Assembly (NCBI RefSeq): GCF_031179985.1
Contig: NZ_JAPSHJ010000005.1
Span: forward strand, 1 to 64,000
Source of the DNA: Arthrobacter sp.
Lineage (GTDB): Bacteria; Actinomycetota; Actinomycetes; Actinomycetales; Micrococcaceae
Direction: 5' to 3'
DNA length: 64,000 nucleotides
Shown here: positions 25,505-34,829 of the stretch, in pieces
Layout of the letters: every line of letters starts with the position of its first letter
Position numbering within the stretch: the first letter of the stretch is position 1
Notes under the pieces: generated by a model
What the model was told of the DNA's origin: nothing
What the model saw: the letters and a program-made list of their open reading frames with translations, nothing else
Databases searched by the model: none
Made by a program: the position numbers and the translations under genes

Positions 25505-26992
25505 ATGAAACACATCACCGGCCTGTCAGGCGTAAAAATGGCCCTGCGCAACGCCCTCGTAGTCCTCCGGCGGCACTACCCGCTGATGCTCCTCACCCTC
25601 CTGCTTGCAGCCCTCGCCGTACCTGCAGGTATGGCCATCGCCCCCGGCTTCACCGGCCAAGGGCTCTATCCTGCGCAGCCGGCCCCTTCGATTCCTCCAT
25701 GGCAGCAGGTCCCCCGTGATCTTTCCCGGCCGGACGGCATCGAACCCCTTAGCGGATCCGCTCCCGTTCCTTGGCCGGAAACTTTGGCCGGCCAACTCAA
25801 TGCCACCCTTAAGCCGGACGGCGGGGGAAGCTTCACAGGGGTAGTCCAGGACGCGGCCACCGGTCAGGTGCTCTTTGACCGGGGCGGGGCAGAAAACCGG
25901 GTTCCGGCGTCGAATGTGAAACTGCTGACGGCGGTGGCGGCACTGAGGTCGCTCGGCCCGGACCGCCGCTTCAGCACTAAGACAGTGACAGGCCCCACGG
26001 CTGGTTCCGTTGTGCTAACGGGTGGCGGAGACGTGCTGCTTGCGGCCGGTGCGTCCTCAGGGAAGGACGCCTTGGGATACGCAGGGCTCGCCACGCTGGC
26101 CGAGCAGACCGTCCAGGCGCTGAAGGCCAACGGCGCAACCGGGGCTGTCTCCGTACTGCTTGACGATTCCCTCTTTACAGGTCCCGCCCTGAGCCCGGCC
26201 TGGAGCCCGGATGACGTTGCGGCGGGAGAGGTGGCGCCGTTGTTCCCCCTCGCGCTTAATTCCGCGCGGTTTGAGCCCGGCGTAACCACCGGCCAGCGCC
26301 CTCAGGACGCCGCCCTGACTGCGGCGGAGGCGTTCTCCGCACAGCTGACTGCCGCCGGTGCCGCTGCCGGGCTTACGGTAGCCCCCGGCGTGCAGCGGGC
26401 CCCAGGTCAAGGGCTCCAGGGGAAGGTGCTGGCAGAGGTGCAGTCAGCCACAGTGCGGGAACAGGTAAACCTGATGCTGGAAACCTCGGACAACTATCTT
26501 GCCGAGGCCCTTGGGCGGATCGCCGCCGCTGGTTCAGGCTTGCCTGGAAGTAACGACGGCGCCGTCACCAACGTCATCGAGCAACTCATCAGGCTGGGCA
26601 TCCCCACTGCCGGCCTGCACCTCGCCGATGTGTCCGGACTGACGCTGGCGAACCAGGTAACCGCCCGCCAGCTCTCTGAAGTTGTTCGCGCCATTACCTC
26701 GGGGGAGGACACAAGACTCCGGGCGGCGCTGGACGGGTTTCCTGTGGCGGGCCTGACCGGAACGCTGGGGGCCCGCTACACCGAGGGGTCTACGGCATCC
26801 GGCGCGGGACTGGTGCGCGCGAAAACCGGCACGCTCAACTCGGTCATCGCACTCAGCGGTTACGTGGTGGATGCCGAAGGAAGGCTGCTGGTGTTTTCTT
26901 TCATCGGGAACGATCTCACTCCCGGGGCGGCCGGAAACCGCGTTGCCCTGGACCAATCCGCGTCTGTTCTTGCATCCTGCGGCTGCCGCTGA
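25505..26992 (+). CDS. dacB: D-alanyl-D-alanine carboxypeptidase/endopeptidase (PBP4 type, S13)
   Basis: The 495-residue protein has an N-terminal membrane anchor or signal (HYPLMLLTLLLAALAVPAG) followed by the S13 domain. The three penicillin-binding motifs are in order: SNVK (SxxK, about residue 135), SDN (about 327) and KTG (about 439). It trims or cuts peptidoglycan peptides outside the membrane. The ATG at 25505 gives a normal PBP4 length. It is divergent from ppa. Confidence 0.92.
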   Translation: MKHITGLSGVKMALRNALVVLRRHYPLMLLTLLLAALAVPAGMAIAPGFTGQGLYPAQPAPSIPPWQQVPRDLSRPDGIEPLSGSAPVPWPETLAGQLNATLKPDGGGSFTGVVQDAATGQVLFDRGGAENRVPASNVKLLTAVAALRSLGPDRRFSTKTVTGPTAGSVVLTGGGDVLLAAGASSGKDALGYAGLATLAEQTVQALKANGATGAVSVLLDDSLFTGPALSPAWSPDDVAAGEVAPLFPLALNSARFEPGVTTGQRPQDAALTAAEAFSAQLTAAGAAAGLTVAPGVQRAPGQGLQGKVLAEVQSATVREQVNLMLETSDNYLAEALGRIAAAGSGLPGSNDGAVTNVIEQLIRLGIPTAGLHLADVSGLTLANQVTARQLSEVVRAITSGEDTRLRAALDGFPVAGLTGTLGARYTEGSTASGAGLVRAKTGTLNSVIALSGYVVDAEGRLLVFSFIGNDLTPGAAGNRVALDQSASVLASCGCR

Positions 26993-27036
26993 CCGCCGCC
27001 GGAGCGCGCGGCAAAAGCATGGCTAGACTGGGCAGC

Positions 27037-27069
27037 ATGTCACAGGCTTCCCGTTGCGCCAAACCATAA
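27037..27069 (+). CDS. Possible 10-codon leader peptide before the histidine kinase
   Basis: ATG at 27037 opens a frame MSQASRCAKP that ends in TAA. The final A of TAA is the first base of the kinase ATG (TAATG). TAGACT at 27024-27029 lies seven bases before this ATG, so the transcript could begin at the leader's own start codon. The kinase ATG has no Shine-Dalgarno, so re-initiation from this short frame is a reasonable way to translate it. Confidence 0.35.
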   Translation: MSQASRCAKP

Positions 27070-28454
27070 TGTTCGAGCGGATCCGCGAGCTGACTGGAAC
27101 CGGCACCGCCCAGAGGCCTGAGGACGCCAGGTCAGCTGACGAAGCCAACTGGGAGAGGCCAGGCCCAAGCGGCATTGAGCTCCGGCGGGATGCCCTGGGT
27201 GTAGTGGTCTTTCTGTTCATCAGCGCCCTGGCTATGGAGCTGAGCCGCGGCTTTGGGGCCCTGAGCGAAGACGACCACCCGATCTGGCTGCAGCACCTGG
27301 TGCTGGCGCTCATGATCAGTCCACTGGTGCTTCGGAGGAAGTACCCGGTGGCTGTGATGCTGCTGATGTCTGCCGCGTTTATTGGCCTGGGCCTATGGAT
27401 TCCGGTCCTGTCCCTCCAGATGTCCTTTCAAGTGGCCTATTTCGCCTCGCTGTACTCTGCGGTGGCTTGGGCACGGAACCGGCGGGTGCTATGGCTCGGC
27501 ACAACCGTTGTGGTACTTGCCATGACACTGTGGCTGATCCTTGGCCTTACTGTTGCCAACACCTACGACGAAATGATTGCGCGCGCCACCGAGGAACTGG
27601 ACGGCGCCCCGAGCCTGCTTGAACCCCTCGCCTCGGTAGCCATTTATTACTTCATCATCAACTTTGCCTACTTCGGCGGAGCCATCCTGGCCGGACTCAC
27701 CTCGTGGCGGAAAGCGCTGCAACGAACCCAACTCGCAGAACAGGCCGAACAGATCCGCCACCAGGCTGCCGAGCTGGCCCGCCGTGCCGTGGTGGATGAG
27801 CGCCTGCGCATAGCGCGTGAGCTGCACGACGTCGTCGCGCATCACATTGCTGTGGTGGGGGTCCACGCCGGTGCCGCCCGGCGCGTCCTGAACAAAAAAC
27901 CGGAAGCCGCCGTCGAGCCGTTGCGGGTCATCGAAAGCACCAGCCGCCAGGCGGTTACGGATATGCGGAACCTGCTGGGTGTGCTGCGAACTGAAACTGC
28001 CGTTATCGCTGTCGATCAGCAGGACGGGGCGGCGGTGAGAGGTCCGGAGCCTGGGCTGGACGATATCGAAACGCTGGCCGAGGAGAACCGCGCCTTGGGC
28101 CTGAGCGTGGTCCTGAACAGGGTGGAAGACCAACCCGGTGACCTGGAAACGATCCCGGCGCCGCTGGCTTTGTCCATCTTCCGGACTGCGCAGGAATCGT
28201 TGACGAATGTGCGGCGGCACTCGACGTCGGGTACCGCGAAGATGACTCTCAGAACCGGTCGGAGTGCCGGACAGCGCTGGGTGGAGTTGGAAACGCTCGA
28301 CGACGGCCGTCCACGTCCGGGGGCAGCGCCGGTCAGTTCCGGATACGGACTGCAGGGCATACGTGAACGGGTGGCGCTGCACAGAGGCGTAGCCGAAATC
28401 GGTCCCCGGGCTGAAACGGGCTGGCGGGTCCGCGCGCGCTTCAGCCTCAATTGA
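27069..28454 (+). CDS. Sensor histidine kinase (NarL/DesK type)
   Basis: The 461-residue protein has several N-terminal membrane helices (roughly residues 40-210). A HisKA_3 dimerisation domain follows, with the phospho-acceptor His in ARELHDVVAHHIAVVG (about residue 252), and then a HATPase_c domain ending with GYGLQGIRERVALH. It probably senses a membrane or cell-envelope signal and phosphorylates the regulator encoded next. The ATG at 27069 is in a TAATG overlap with a short upstream frame; TTG at 27054 is an alternative. Confidence 0.9.
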   Translation: MFERIRELTGTGTAQRPEDARSADEANWERPGPSGIELRRDALGVVVFLFISALAMELSRGFGALSEDDHPIWLQHLVLALMISPLVLRRKYPVAVMLLMSAAFIGLGLWIPVLSLQMSFQVAYFASLYSAVAWARNRRVLWLGTTVVVLAMTLWLILGLTVANTYDEMIARATEELDGAPSLLEPLASVAIYYFIINFAYFGGAILAGLTSWRKALQRTQLAEQAEQIRHQAAELARRAVVDERLRIARELHDVVAHHIAVVGVHAGAARRVLNKKPEAAVEPLRVIESTSRQAVTDMRNLLGVLRTETAVIAVDQQDGAAVRGPEPGLDDIETLAEENRALGLSVVLNRVEDQPGDLETIPAPLALSIFRTAQESLTNVRRHSTSGTAKMTLRTGRSAGQRWVELETLDDGRPRPGAAPVSSGYGLQGIRERVALHRGVAEIGPRAETGWRVRARFSLN

Positions 28455-28492
28455 CCCACCTTCACACCAGCAAGCACAACCGAAAGATTCCG

Positions 28493-29224
28493 ATGAAACC
28501 AGTACGTGTCCTCCTGGCCGACGATCAGTCGCTCCTCCGCGAAGGACTCGCCACCATGCTGTCCGTAGAGGAGGACATCGAGGTAGTCGGGCAGGTGGCC
28601 AACGGCGAGGCCGCCATTCGTTTTGCCGGCGAGAACGACGTCGACGTGATCCTGATGGATGTTCAGATGCCGGTGCTGGACGGGATTCGCGCCACCGAAC
28701 GGATCAGGGCGGCGAACGCTGGCCCAGGCTCCCATGGAAGCAAAGTCATTATCCTGACCACTTTTGAGCGGGATGATTACCTTTTCGATGCACTCAGCGC
28801 CGGAGCGAGTGGTTTTCTGCTGAAGAACACGGACCCTGATGATGTTGTAGCGGCCATCCATACGGTTGCCGGCGGATACGCGTTGCTGGCCCCGGAAGTG
28901 ACGCTCAGGGTCATCCAGCGTTTCGCCCGGGAACGCTCTCCCGGGCATAGCGGACTCCCCACCCGCTCTCCCGATGGAACCGCGGAGCGGGAACGAGCAG
29001 ACAGCACCCGCTTGGGGCTGTTGACCAACCGCGAACGCGAGGTACTCCTGGGGATGGCTAAGGGCATGAGCAATGGTGAGCTCGCTTCCGCCCTGTTTCT
29101 TTCAGAGGCGACTGTCAAAACCCACGTCTCCAATCTGCTGTCCAAGATCCAGGTACGGGACCGCGTGCAGGCGGTGGTGTTCGCCTATGAGTGCGGGCTC
29201 ATCCTTCCGGGGGACCGTCAGTAG
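28493..29224 (+). CDS. NarL/LuxR-family response regulator
   Basis: The 243-residue protein has a receiver domain (VRVLLADDQSLLREGL, phospho-acceptor Asp in VILMDVQMPVLDG, Lys in KVIILTTFERDDY). A C-terminal LuxR helix-turn-helix follows (LTNREREVLLGMAKGMSNGELASALFLSEATVKTHVSNLLSK). The linker between domains is Arg/Ser/Pro-rich and unusually long. It pairs with the kinase upstream and probably controls the ABC transporter genes just downstream. A TTG at 28451, overlapping the kinase stop, would add 14 residues; I prefer the ATG at 28493. Confidence 0.92.
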   Translation: MKPVRVLLADDQSLLREGLATMLSVEEDIEVVGQVANGEAAIRFAGENDVDVILMDVQMPVLDGIRATERIRAANAGPGSHGSKVIILTTFERDDYLFDALSAGASGFLLKNTDPDDVVAAIHTVAGGYALLAPEVTLRVIQRFARERSPGHSGLPTRSPDGTAERERADSTRLGLLTNREREVLLGMAKGMSNGELASALFLSEATVKTHVSNLLSKIQVRDRVQAVVFAYECGLILPGDRQ

Positions 29225-29330
29225 GGAATTTGTTCCGCCCTTTGGCCGATCCCGTCCTTCCGGCTGCTTCCTAGACTCAAAGAGTCAACCTGATCTGCAT
29301 CCCCGGGGGCGGGGCGAAGGAGCAACCAGC

Positions 29331-30212
29331 ATGCTGCACGTGAAGAACCTCACGCGGCGATTCGGTACAAATACAGCCGTGAACAACGTCAGCTTTGTGG
29401 TGCCAGCCGGGCATATGACCGGCTTCGTGGGAGCCAACGGGGCCGGGAAAACCACCACCATGAGGATGATCATGGGAGTTCTCGCCGCCCATGGGGGCGA
29501 GGTACTTCTCGACGGGGAGCCGCTGACGGCACAGCTGCGGGCAGGCTTTGGCTACATGCCTGAAGAGCGTGGACTGTACCCCAAACAGCCGATCATCGAT
29601 CAGCTCGTCTACTTGGGTCAGCTCCACCGGATGAGCGCTCGCGGTGCCAGGGCAGGAGCGCTGGAACTGCTTGAACGGTTCGGACTCGCGGATCGCAGCA
29701 AGGACAAGCTGGAGGCTCTTTCCCTGGGTAACCAGCAGCGCGTCCAGATCGCCGCTTCCCTCCTGCACCGGCCCACCGTCCTGATTCTGGACGAACCCTT
29801 TTCGGGACTCGATCCGTTGGCCGTCGACGCCATGGTGGAGCTGCTCCGGGAGCGCACAGCCGAAGGCGTGCCGGTGCTGTTTTCCAGTCATCAGCTGGAC
29901 CTCGTGGACAGGTTGTGCGACAGCCTTGTGGTGTTGCAGAAAGGAGAAGTCGTTGCCGCCGGAAGCGGGACGGAGCTACGTGCCGGGGCAGTCCAGCAGC
30001 ACCGCCTAAGCGCGCCACCCGACGCCGGCTGGATCAGGGAGGAAGCGGGGGTGACTGTCATCGACGTCGAAGGCAGTAACGCCGTCCTGGAAATCAAGGA
30101 TGCCGCCACTGCGCAACGGCTTCTGGCCAAAGCCATGGCCAGGGGAACAGTTGAGGAATTTGCTCCAATCCGCCGCAGTCTTAGCGAGCTCTACCGGGAG
30201 GTAGTGAAATGA
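29331..30212 (+). CDS. ABC transporter ATP-binding protein (NatA-like)
   Basis: The 293-residue ATPase has Walker A GANGAGKTTTMRM, signature LSLGNQQRVQIAASLL, Walker B VLILDEPFSGLDP and the H-loop SSHQLDLVDRL. It also has a C-terminal DUF4162-type extension common in ABC-2 exporters. GAAGGAG precedes the ATG at 29331. It works with the permease encoded next, whose start overlaps its stop by four bases, and probably exports a drug, peptide or sodium under control of the two-component system. Confidence 0.93.
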   Translation: MLHVKNLTRRFGTNTAVNNVSFVVPAGHMTGFVGANGAGKTTTMRMIMGVLAAHGGEVLLDGEPLTAQLRAGFGYMPEERGLYPKQPIIDQLVYLGQLHRMSARGARAGALELLERFGLADRSKDKLEALSLGNQQRVQIAASLLHRPTVLILDEPFSGLDPLAVDAMVELLRERTAEGVPVLFSSHQLDLVDRLCDSLVVLQKGEVVAAGSGTELRAGAVQQHRLSAPPDAGWIREEAGVTVIDVEGSNAVLEIKDAATAQRLLAKAMARGTVEEFAPIRRSLSELYREVVK

Positions 30213-31477
30213 CGATCAACAGCACCAGGACCGGGACAGGCAATGGCGCGGCGCCGCAACCGGAAGCATCCGGCAACCTTGCCACGCGGGAGTCCTCTCC
30301 CGAGCCCCCTTTCCGCCCCTGGGCCATTGTGTCGATGCGGGAGATCAGCGTGAAGGCCAAAGACAAGAGTTTCCGCGTCTACACCGTCGTCACCCTGCTT
30401 CTCATCCTGGCCGGAGTGGTCTTCAACGCCTTCATGTCGGCGCGGGGCGAGAGTTACACGTTAGCTGTTACGGCTGACCAGGGCCGTGCAGTTGTGTTTC
30501 TGGCCAACGAATCCGGGCGCGCTGACGGCGGAAATGTCTCTTTTGCTTCCGAAACCACCGGCAGCAGCGAGGCGGCACTGGACCTGGTCCGCAGGGGAGG
30601 GGCAGACGTCGCCCTCCTGCAGGAGGCGGAAGGCTCGTGGACGGTTACGGGGAAAAACGAGGTACCGGCTGAGCTGTTACAGCTCCTCGAACAATCGCTT
30701 CGCGCCTACGCACTGGACACCAACGCGGCTGCGGCCGGAACCACCAGCGAGCAACTGCTGAAGGGCTCCGAACTGCGCACGAACCTCCTGGAGGGGGACG
30801 CCGAGAAGCAGATCCTGGCCACCATCATCGGTTTTATCTTCAGTTTCCTTTTCTACACCGCCGCCATCATCTTCGGAATGGCCATCGCCAACTCGGTAGT
30901 GGAAGAAAAACAGAACCGCGTCGTCGAAATCCTGGCGACAGCCATTCCCATCCGCCACCTGCTTTACGGCAAGGTACTGGGCAATACCTTGATGGCTATG
31001 GTGCAACTGGCGCTTTACGGCGGAACAGCTTTGCTGGCCCTGAACCTGACAGGGACCGCCGAACTGGCCGGAAGTGTCATTCCGTCGTCGGGCTGGTTCC
31101 TGATCTTCTTCCTGTTCGGCTTCCTGATCCTTGCCGCGATGTGGGCGGTCCTAGGCTCCCTGGCCAGCCGTCCGGAAGATCTCAACGGCAGCTCCGCCCC
31201 CGTAATGTCGCTGATACTGGCGGCACTGTTCGTCGGCATGTTCGCCAAAGGGCAAATACTGGTGCTGGCGTCCTTTGTGCCGGTGGTGTCCTCAGTGGCA
31301 ATGCCCATCCGGATGCTGAATTCCACACTGGAGCCGTGGGAACCCTTCCTTGCCCTGGGACTGGCTCTCGTGACGGCCGTGGCCTTGCTGCGCCTGGGCG
31401 AAAAGGTGTACCGCCGTGCCGTGATGCAGGGCGGCGGAGCCCTCAGCCTTCGGAAAGCCATCAAACTGGAACACTAA
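30209..31477 (+). CDS. ABC-2 type exporter permease (NatB-like)
   Basis: The 422-residue membrane protein has one N-terminal helix, a large extracytoplasmic domain (about residues 75-200) and then five to six helices. These include the IIFGMAIANSVVEEKQNRVVEILATAI block typical of NatB/ABC-2 permeases. ATGA overlap with the ATPase gene shows coupling. The N-terminal 30 residues are polar and not conserved in type. Confidence 0.9.
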   Translation: MTINSTRTGTGNGAAPQPEASGNLATRESSPEPPFRPWAIVSMREISVKAKDKSFRVYTVVTLLLILAGVVFNAFMSARGESYTLAVTADQGRAVVFLANESGRADGGNVSFASETTGSSEAALDLVRRGGADVALLQEAEGSWTVTGKNEVPAELLQLLEQSLRAYALDTNAAAAGTTSEQLLKGSELRTNLLEGDAEKQILATIIGFIFSFLFYTAAIIFGMAIANSVVEEKQNRVVEILATAIPIRHLLYGKVLGNTLMAMVQLALYGGTALLALNLTGTAELAGSVIPSSGWFLIFFLFGFLILAAMWAVLGSLASRPEDLNGSSAPVMSLILAALFVGMFAKGQILVLASFVPVVSSVAMPIRMLNSTLEPWEPFLALGLALVTAVALLRLGEKVYRRAVMQGGGALSLRKAIKLEH

Positions 31478-31538
31478 TCAGACTGGCGGGTTCGCCGTTG
31501 GGCGAACTTAAGGACGCACAGCAGCGGGCTATGGTGTG

Positions 31539-32666
31539 ATGGACGTTATGGAGTCTTCAGCAGGCGAGTCAACAGTTCCGGCCCAGGCGCTCATCAATTG
31601 GGAGCTTGCCGCTTCCACCGCGGCGAGGCTTGCTCCGGCCGGCCCGTCACTGGGGTCCTCAGAGATCGGCTCAGCCGTGGAGAACCTTCGTTTCATGGCC
31701 GACGTCTCGGTACCCCACGTCCACGACATCACCGGGCTTGAAGCCGCGCGGGACCTCCGGGATTCCTCAGTCCTGGTGGTGGACAGGGCCTCCTGGTCCA
31801 GGGCCAACACGCAGAGTTTCGCGGTGATGCTCAAGCCCGCGATCGAAAAGCTCCTTGAGAGCCGGCAGGGAACGCTCACCCCGGGAGCCGCGGCGGTGAG
31901 CGGGGCCATCACCGGCAGCCAGCTCGGCGCCATCCTGGCCTTTCTGTCCAGCAAGGTGCTGGGCCAGTACGATCCGTTTTCGGCCCTGGCCGAGGACTCC
32001 AACGCGCCGGCTGGCGGACGGCTGCTTCTGGTTGCTCCCAACATCATTGCCGTAGAGCGCGAGCTCAACGTCACGCCGGAGGACTTCCGGCTCTGGGTCT
32101 GCCTGCACGAACAGACACACCGCGTGCAGTTTGCGGCTGCACCTTGGCTGCGACACCACATGCTCACCCAAATTGATGATCTCAGCGGGCATCTCCTCGG
32201 CAATGTAGATTCGCTCATGGAGCGGGCAACAGCTGCCGCACGCTCCCTTAAGGACAGGTCGGCCTCGGGTACTACGCCAGGCCGCGGCGTCATTCTGGAC
32301 CTGCTTCAGGACCCCGAGGAAAGAGCCGCTATCTCGCACCTGACGGCCGTGATGAGCCTCCTCGAAGGGCACGCCAACGTGGTGATGGACGCCGTCGACG
32401 CCAGCATCGTCCCGTCTGTGAAAACAATCCGGCAGCGGTTCAACGACCGCGGCAAGGACCGCGGAATTGTGGAAAAGTTCATCCGCAACCTGCTCGGCCT
32501 GGACGCGAAGATGCGGCAATACACCGACGGCGCCAAGTTCGTCCGTGCCGTTGTTGACGTTGCAGGCATGGAGGGCTTCAACCGGGTCTGGGAATCCGCC
32601 GATCACCTCCCCACCGAGCCTGAAATCCACGACGCCAAGATCTGGCTCGAACGGATGGGGCTCTAA
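31539..32666 (+). CDS. Zinc-dependent metalloprotease of the DUF2342 family
   Basis: The 375-residue protein belongs to the actinobacterial DUF2342 family, often named 'coenzyme F420 biosynthesis-associated'. The zinc motif is WVCLHEQTHRVQF (HExxH form), near residue 190, with SLLEGHANVVMDAVD as the later third-ligand region. It has no signal peptide. Three in-frame starts lie close together (GTG 31536, ATG 31539, ATG 31548), and a TATGGT -10-like box just upstream suggests a leaderless mRNA. It precedes tilS with a five-base gap, as expected for this chromosomal block. Confidence 0.87.
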   Translation: MDVMESSAGESTVPAQALINWELAASTAARLAPAGPSLGSSEIGSAVENLRFMADVSVPHVHDITGLEAARDLRDSSVLVVDRASWSRANTQSFAVMLKPAIEKLLESRQGTLTPGAAAVSGAITGSQLGAILAFLSSKVLGQYDPFSALAEDSNAPAGGRLLLVAPNIIAVERELNVTPEDFRLWVCLHEQTHRVQFAAAPWLRHHMLTQIDDLSGHLLGNVDSLMERATAAARSLKDRSASGTTPGRGVILDLLQDPEERAAISHLTAVMSLLEGHANVVMDAVDASIVPSVKTIRQRFNDRGKDRGIVEKFIRNLLGLDAKMRQYTDGAKFVRAVVDVAGMEGFNRVWESADHLPTEPEIHDAKIWLERMGL

Positions 32667-32671
32667 TTACC

Positions 32672-33823
32672 GTGCCAGGCTCGGGGCCAGGCGCGGGGTC
32701 AGGGGCTGTGCTCGGGACGGGCGGACGACGGCGTCCCGGCCGTCTTGCTCCCGTCGTCGGGACCGCCCGGAAAATGTTGCAGGACGCCCTGGCCTCCGCG
32801 GGCTACCCGGAGCAAGTGCTCGTGGCGTGCAGCGGTGGCCCCGATTCACTGGCACTGGCAGCCGTAGCGGCCTATTTTGCCCGGCGAGGACACGTGGACG
32901 GGCACCGCGTCTCGGTAGGCGCAGTGGTTGTGGACCATCAGCTCCAGCAGGGCTCTGCGGACGTTGCGGCCAAAACCGCAGCCATGCTGGAGGAGCTGGG
33001 CCTCTCTCCTGTCGTGGTGCGGACGGTCGACGTGGCCACCACCGGCGTGGGCCCCGAAGCTGCCGCCCGCGACGCCCGGCACGCCGCGCTCGAGTCGGTG
33101 GCGGAGGACGTCGGAGCCGGCGCAATCCTGCTGGGACATACCCTGGATGACCAGGCTGAGCAGGTGCTGCTGGGCCTTGCCCGTGGATCGGGTACCCGTT
33201 CCCTGGCGGGGATGCGCCCCGTCCGGGATCGTCTCCTGAGGCCCTTCCTTGGCCTGCGTCGGGCTGAAACTTTGGAAATCTGCAAGGTGGAAGGGTTGGA
33301 GCCTTGGCATGATCCCAGCAATGCAGATCCTGCCTTTGCCCGCTCGCGGACCCGGGTGGAGGTCCTCCCGCTGCTGGAGGAAAAGCTTGGCCCGGGGGTG
33401 GCTGAATCCCTTGCCCGCACGGCCTCTATCCTGCAGCTCGATGCTGACTACCTCGAGGATGTGGCGAACACGACTTATGACCTGTTGGTTCAGCGTTCCG
33501 GACCGGACGTGACCTTGCCGGAGGAAGAGCTGCGGGAACTTCCCCCGGCCATCAGGTACCGGGTCATCGCGAAGGCAGCTGCCGCCGTCGGGGGCCAGCA
33601 GCCCAGCTACCAGCGGCTCCTGGCAGCGGAAGCCCTCCTGCGGCGGAAGGGCTCAGCGGGGCCGGTGGAACTGCCCGGAGGAGTCAGCGTGTACAGGCTT
33701 TCCCTTGCGCAAATCCTGGCCGAAGACCAGCTCTACCGGGAGACCGGCCGACGCCCCGTTCCCCGTGAAGGCGCACGCTGTGGGAAGCTTGTATTCCGGT
33801 CTCACAAACCGCCCCAGAAATAG
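32672..33823 (+). CDS. tilS: tRNA(Ile)-lysidine synthetase
   Basis: The 383-residue enzyme converts C34 of tRNA-Ile(CAU) to lysidine, which changes its codon reading from AUG to AUA. The PP-loop SGGPDS is at about residue 52, followed by the conserved VDHQLQQGS and LLGHTLDDQAEQVLLGL. The start is GTG 32672; the Gly/Arg-rich first 30 residues are not conserved, so a later start is possible. It is in the tilS-hpt pair usual for actinobacteria. Confidence 0.93.
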   Translation: MPGSGPGAGSGAVLGTGGRRRPGRLAPVVGTARKMLQDALASAGYPEQVLVACSGGPDSLALAAVAAYFARRGHVDGHRVSVGAVVVDHQLQQGSADVAAKTAAMLEELGLSPVVVRTVDVATTGVGPEAAARDARHAALESVAEDVGAGAILLGHTLDDQAEQVLLGLARGSGTRSLAGMRPVRDRLLRPFLGLRRAETLEICKVEGLEPWHDPSNADPAFARSRTRVEVLPLLEEKLGPGVAESLARTASILQLDADYLEDVANTTYDLLVQRSGPDVTLPEEELRELPPAIRYRVIAKAAAAVGGQQPSYQRLLAAEALLRRKGSAGPVELPGGVSVYRLSLAQILAEDQLYRETGRRPVPREGARCGKLVFRSHKPPQK

Positions 33824-33853
33824 TCGCACCCCGTATCTACACAGGAGCCATTG

Positions 33854-34405
33854 GTGGATTCAAACGACGTCCAGGCAGACCTTAAGCACGTTCTCTACAC
33901 CAAGGAACAGATCCAGCAGCGCATTACCGAGCTCGCTGCAGACATTGACAGGGACTACGAGGGACGGGAGCTCCTTATCGTCGGCGTCCTCAAGGGTGCT
34001 GTGATGGTCATGGCTGACCTCGCCAGGGCACTCCACAGCCACGTCTCCATGGACTGGATGGCTGTTTCTTCCTACGGCTCCGGCACCCAGTCCTCAGGCG
34101 TGGTCCGGATCCTCAAGGACCTTGATACCGACCTCATGGGCAAGGATGTGCTGATCGTTGAGGACATCATCGATTCCGGCCTCACCCTGTCCTGGCTGAA
34201 GACCAACCTTGAATCCCGCGGCACCGCGTCCGTGGAAATCTGCACGGCCTTCCGCAAGCCCACGGCCGCGAAGGTGCAGATCGACGTCAAGTACGTCGGG
34301 TTCGACATTCCTAACGAATTCGTGGTCGGCTATGGCCTGGACTACGCGGAAAAGTACCGAAACCTTGATTTCGTAGGCACCCTGGCGCCGCACGTCTACG
34401 AGTAA
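33854..34405 (+). CDS. hpt: Hypoxanthine phosphoribosyltransferase
   Basis: The 183-residue enzyme salvages hypoxanthine and guanine with PRPP to IMP and GMP. The PRPP-binding motif VLIVEDIIDSGLTLSW, LIVGVLKGAVMVMADL and MAVSSYGSGTQSSG are typical. GTG 33854 is preferred because AGGAG (33843-33847) is six bases upstream; the TTG three bases earlier is too close. In related genomes ftsH follows directly; here 12.5 kb of other genes intervene. Confidence 0.96.
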   Translation: MDSNDVQADLKHVLYTKEQIQQRITELAADIDRDYEGRELLIVGVLKGAVMVMADLARALHSHVSMDWMAVSSYGSGTQSSGVVRILKDLDTDLMGKDVLIVEDIIDSGLTLSWLKTNLESRGTASVEICTAFRKPTAAKVQIDVKYVGFDIPNEFVVGYGLDYAEKYRNLDFVGTLAPHVYE

Positions 34406-34430
34406 CCCACCAAAGTCTCAAAACCCGGAG

Positions 34431-34445
34431 GGGGTCTGAGACCCC
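34431..34445. terminator. Small GC-rich hairpin after hpt
   Basis: GGGGTC-TGA-GACCCC forms a 6-bp stem 26 bases after the hpt stop and just beyond the end of the convergent DUF1508 gene. It has no T-run. It could end either transcript. Confidence 0.35.
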
Positions 34446-34451
34446 ACAGAC

Positions 34452-34829
34452 TCAGACCAGGTGGGTCCAGCGGGGGGCCGTTGCCGCTTGGCGCAAGGTC
34501 CTGGCACGCGTCCGGAAATGGTCAGCTGCTGTTCTGTGATCACCAGGTCTCAGATCAACCCTCTGGTGATCATCTCTTTGCCGGTCTCCATTCGGGCGCC
34601 GTGTGTCAACGGCAAGCGCCGGTTCTGGAGGGCGTGTGGACAGACCAGCCGGACACAGGTCAGTGATGAGTCCCATTCCCGCGTACTCGCGCACGGCAGT
34701 AATGCCGGCCACCGCCGCGGGTTTGTCCTCAAAGGGCGTGGAGACAGCCATGATGGTTCCATCCGGAGCCTTGAGCCGGAACCTGAAGTACGATTCCGAA
34801 TCAACGAATACCTCAAACGATCCTGTCAT
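34452..34829 (-). CDS. DUF1508 (YegP-like) protein with unusual tail
   Basis: Residues 1-58 form one DUF1508 unit (GSFEVFVDSESYFRFRLKAPDG, then AAVAGITAVREYA), a small beta-beta-alpha module of unknown role. After about residue 60 the protein becomes rich in Arg, Asp, Pro and His with no family similarity (TRRPNGDRQRDDHQR...). Typical family members have one or two clean DUF1508 units, so the tail may be frame-shifted DNA from a lost second half. GGAGAGGA precedes the ATG at 34829. Confidence 0.7.
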   Translation of the reverse strand: MTGSFEVFVDSESYFRFRLKAPDGTIMAVSTPFEDKPAAVAGITAVREYAGMGLITDLCPAGLSTRPPEPALAVDTRRPNGDRQRDDHQRVDLRPGDHRTAADHFRTRARTLRQAATAPRWTHLV

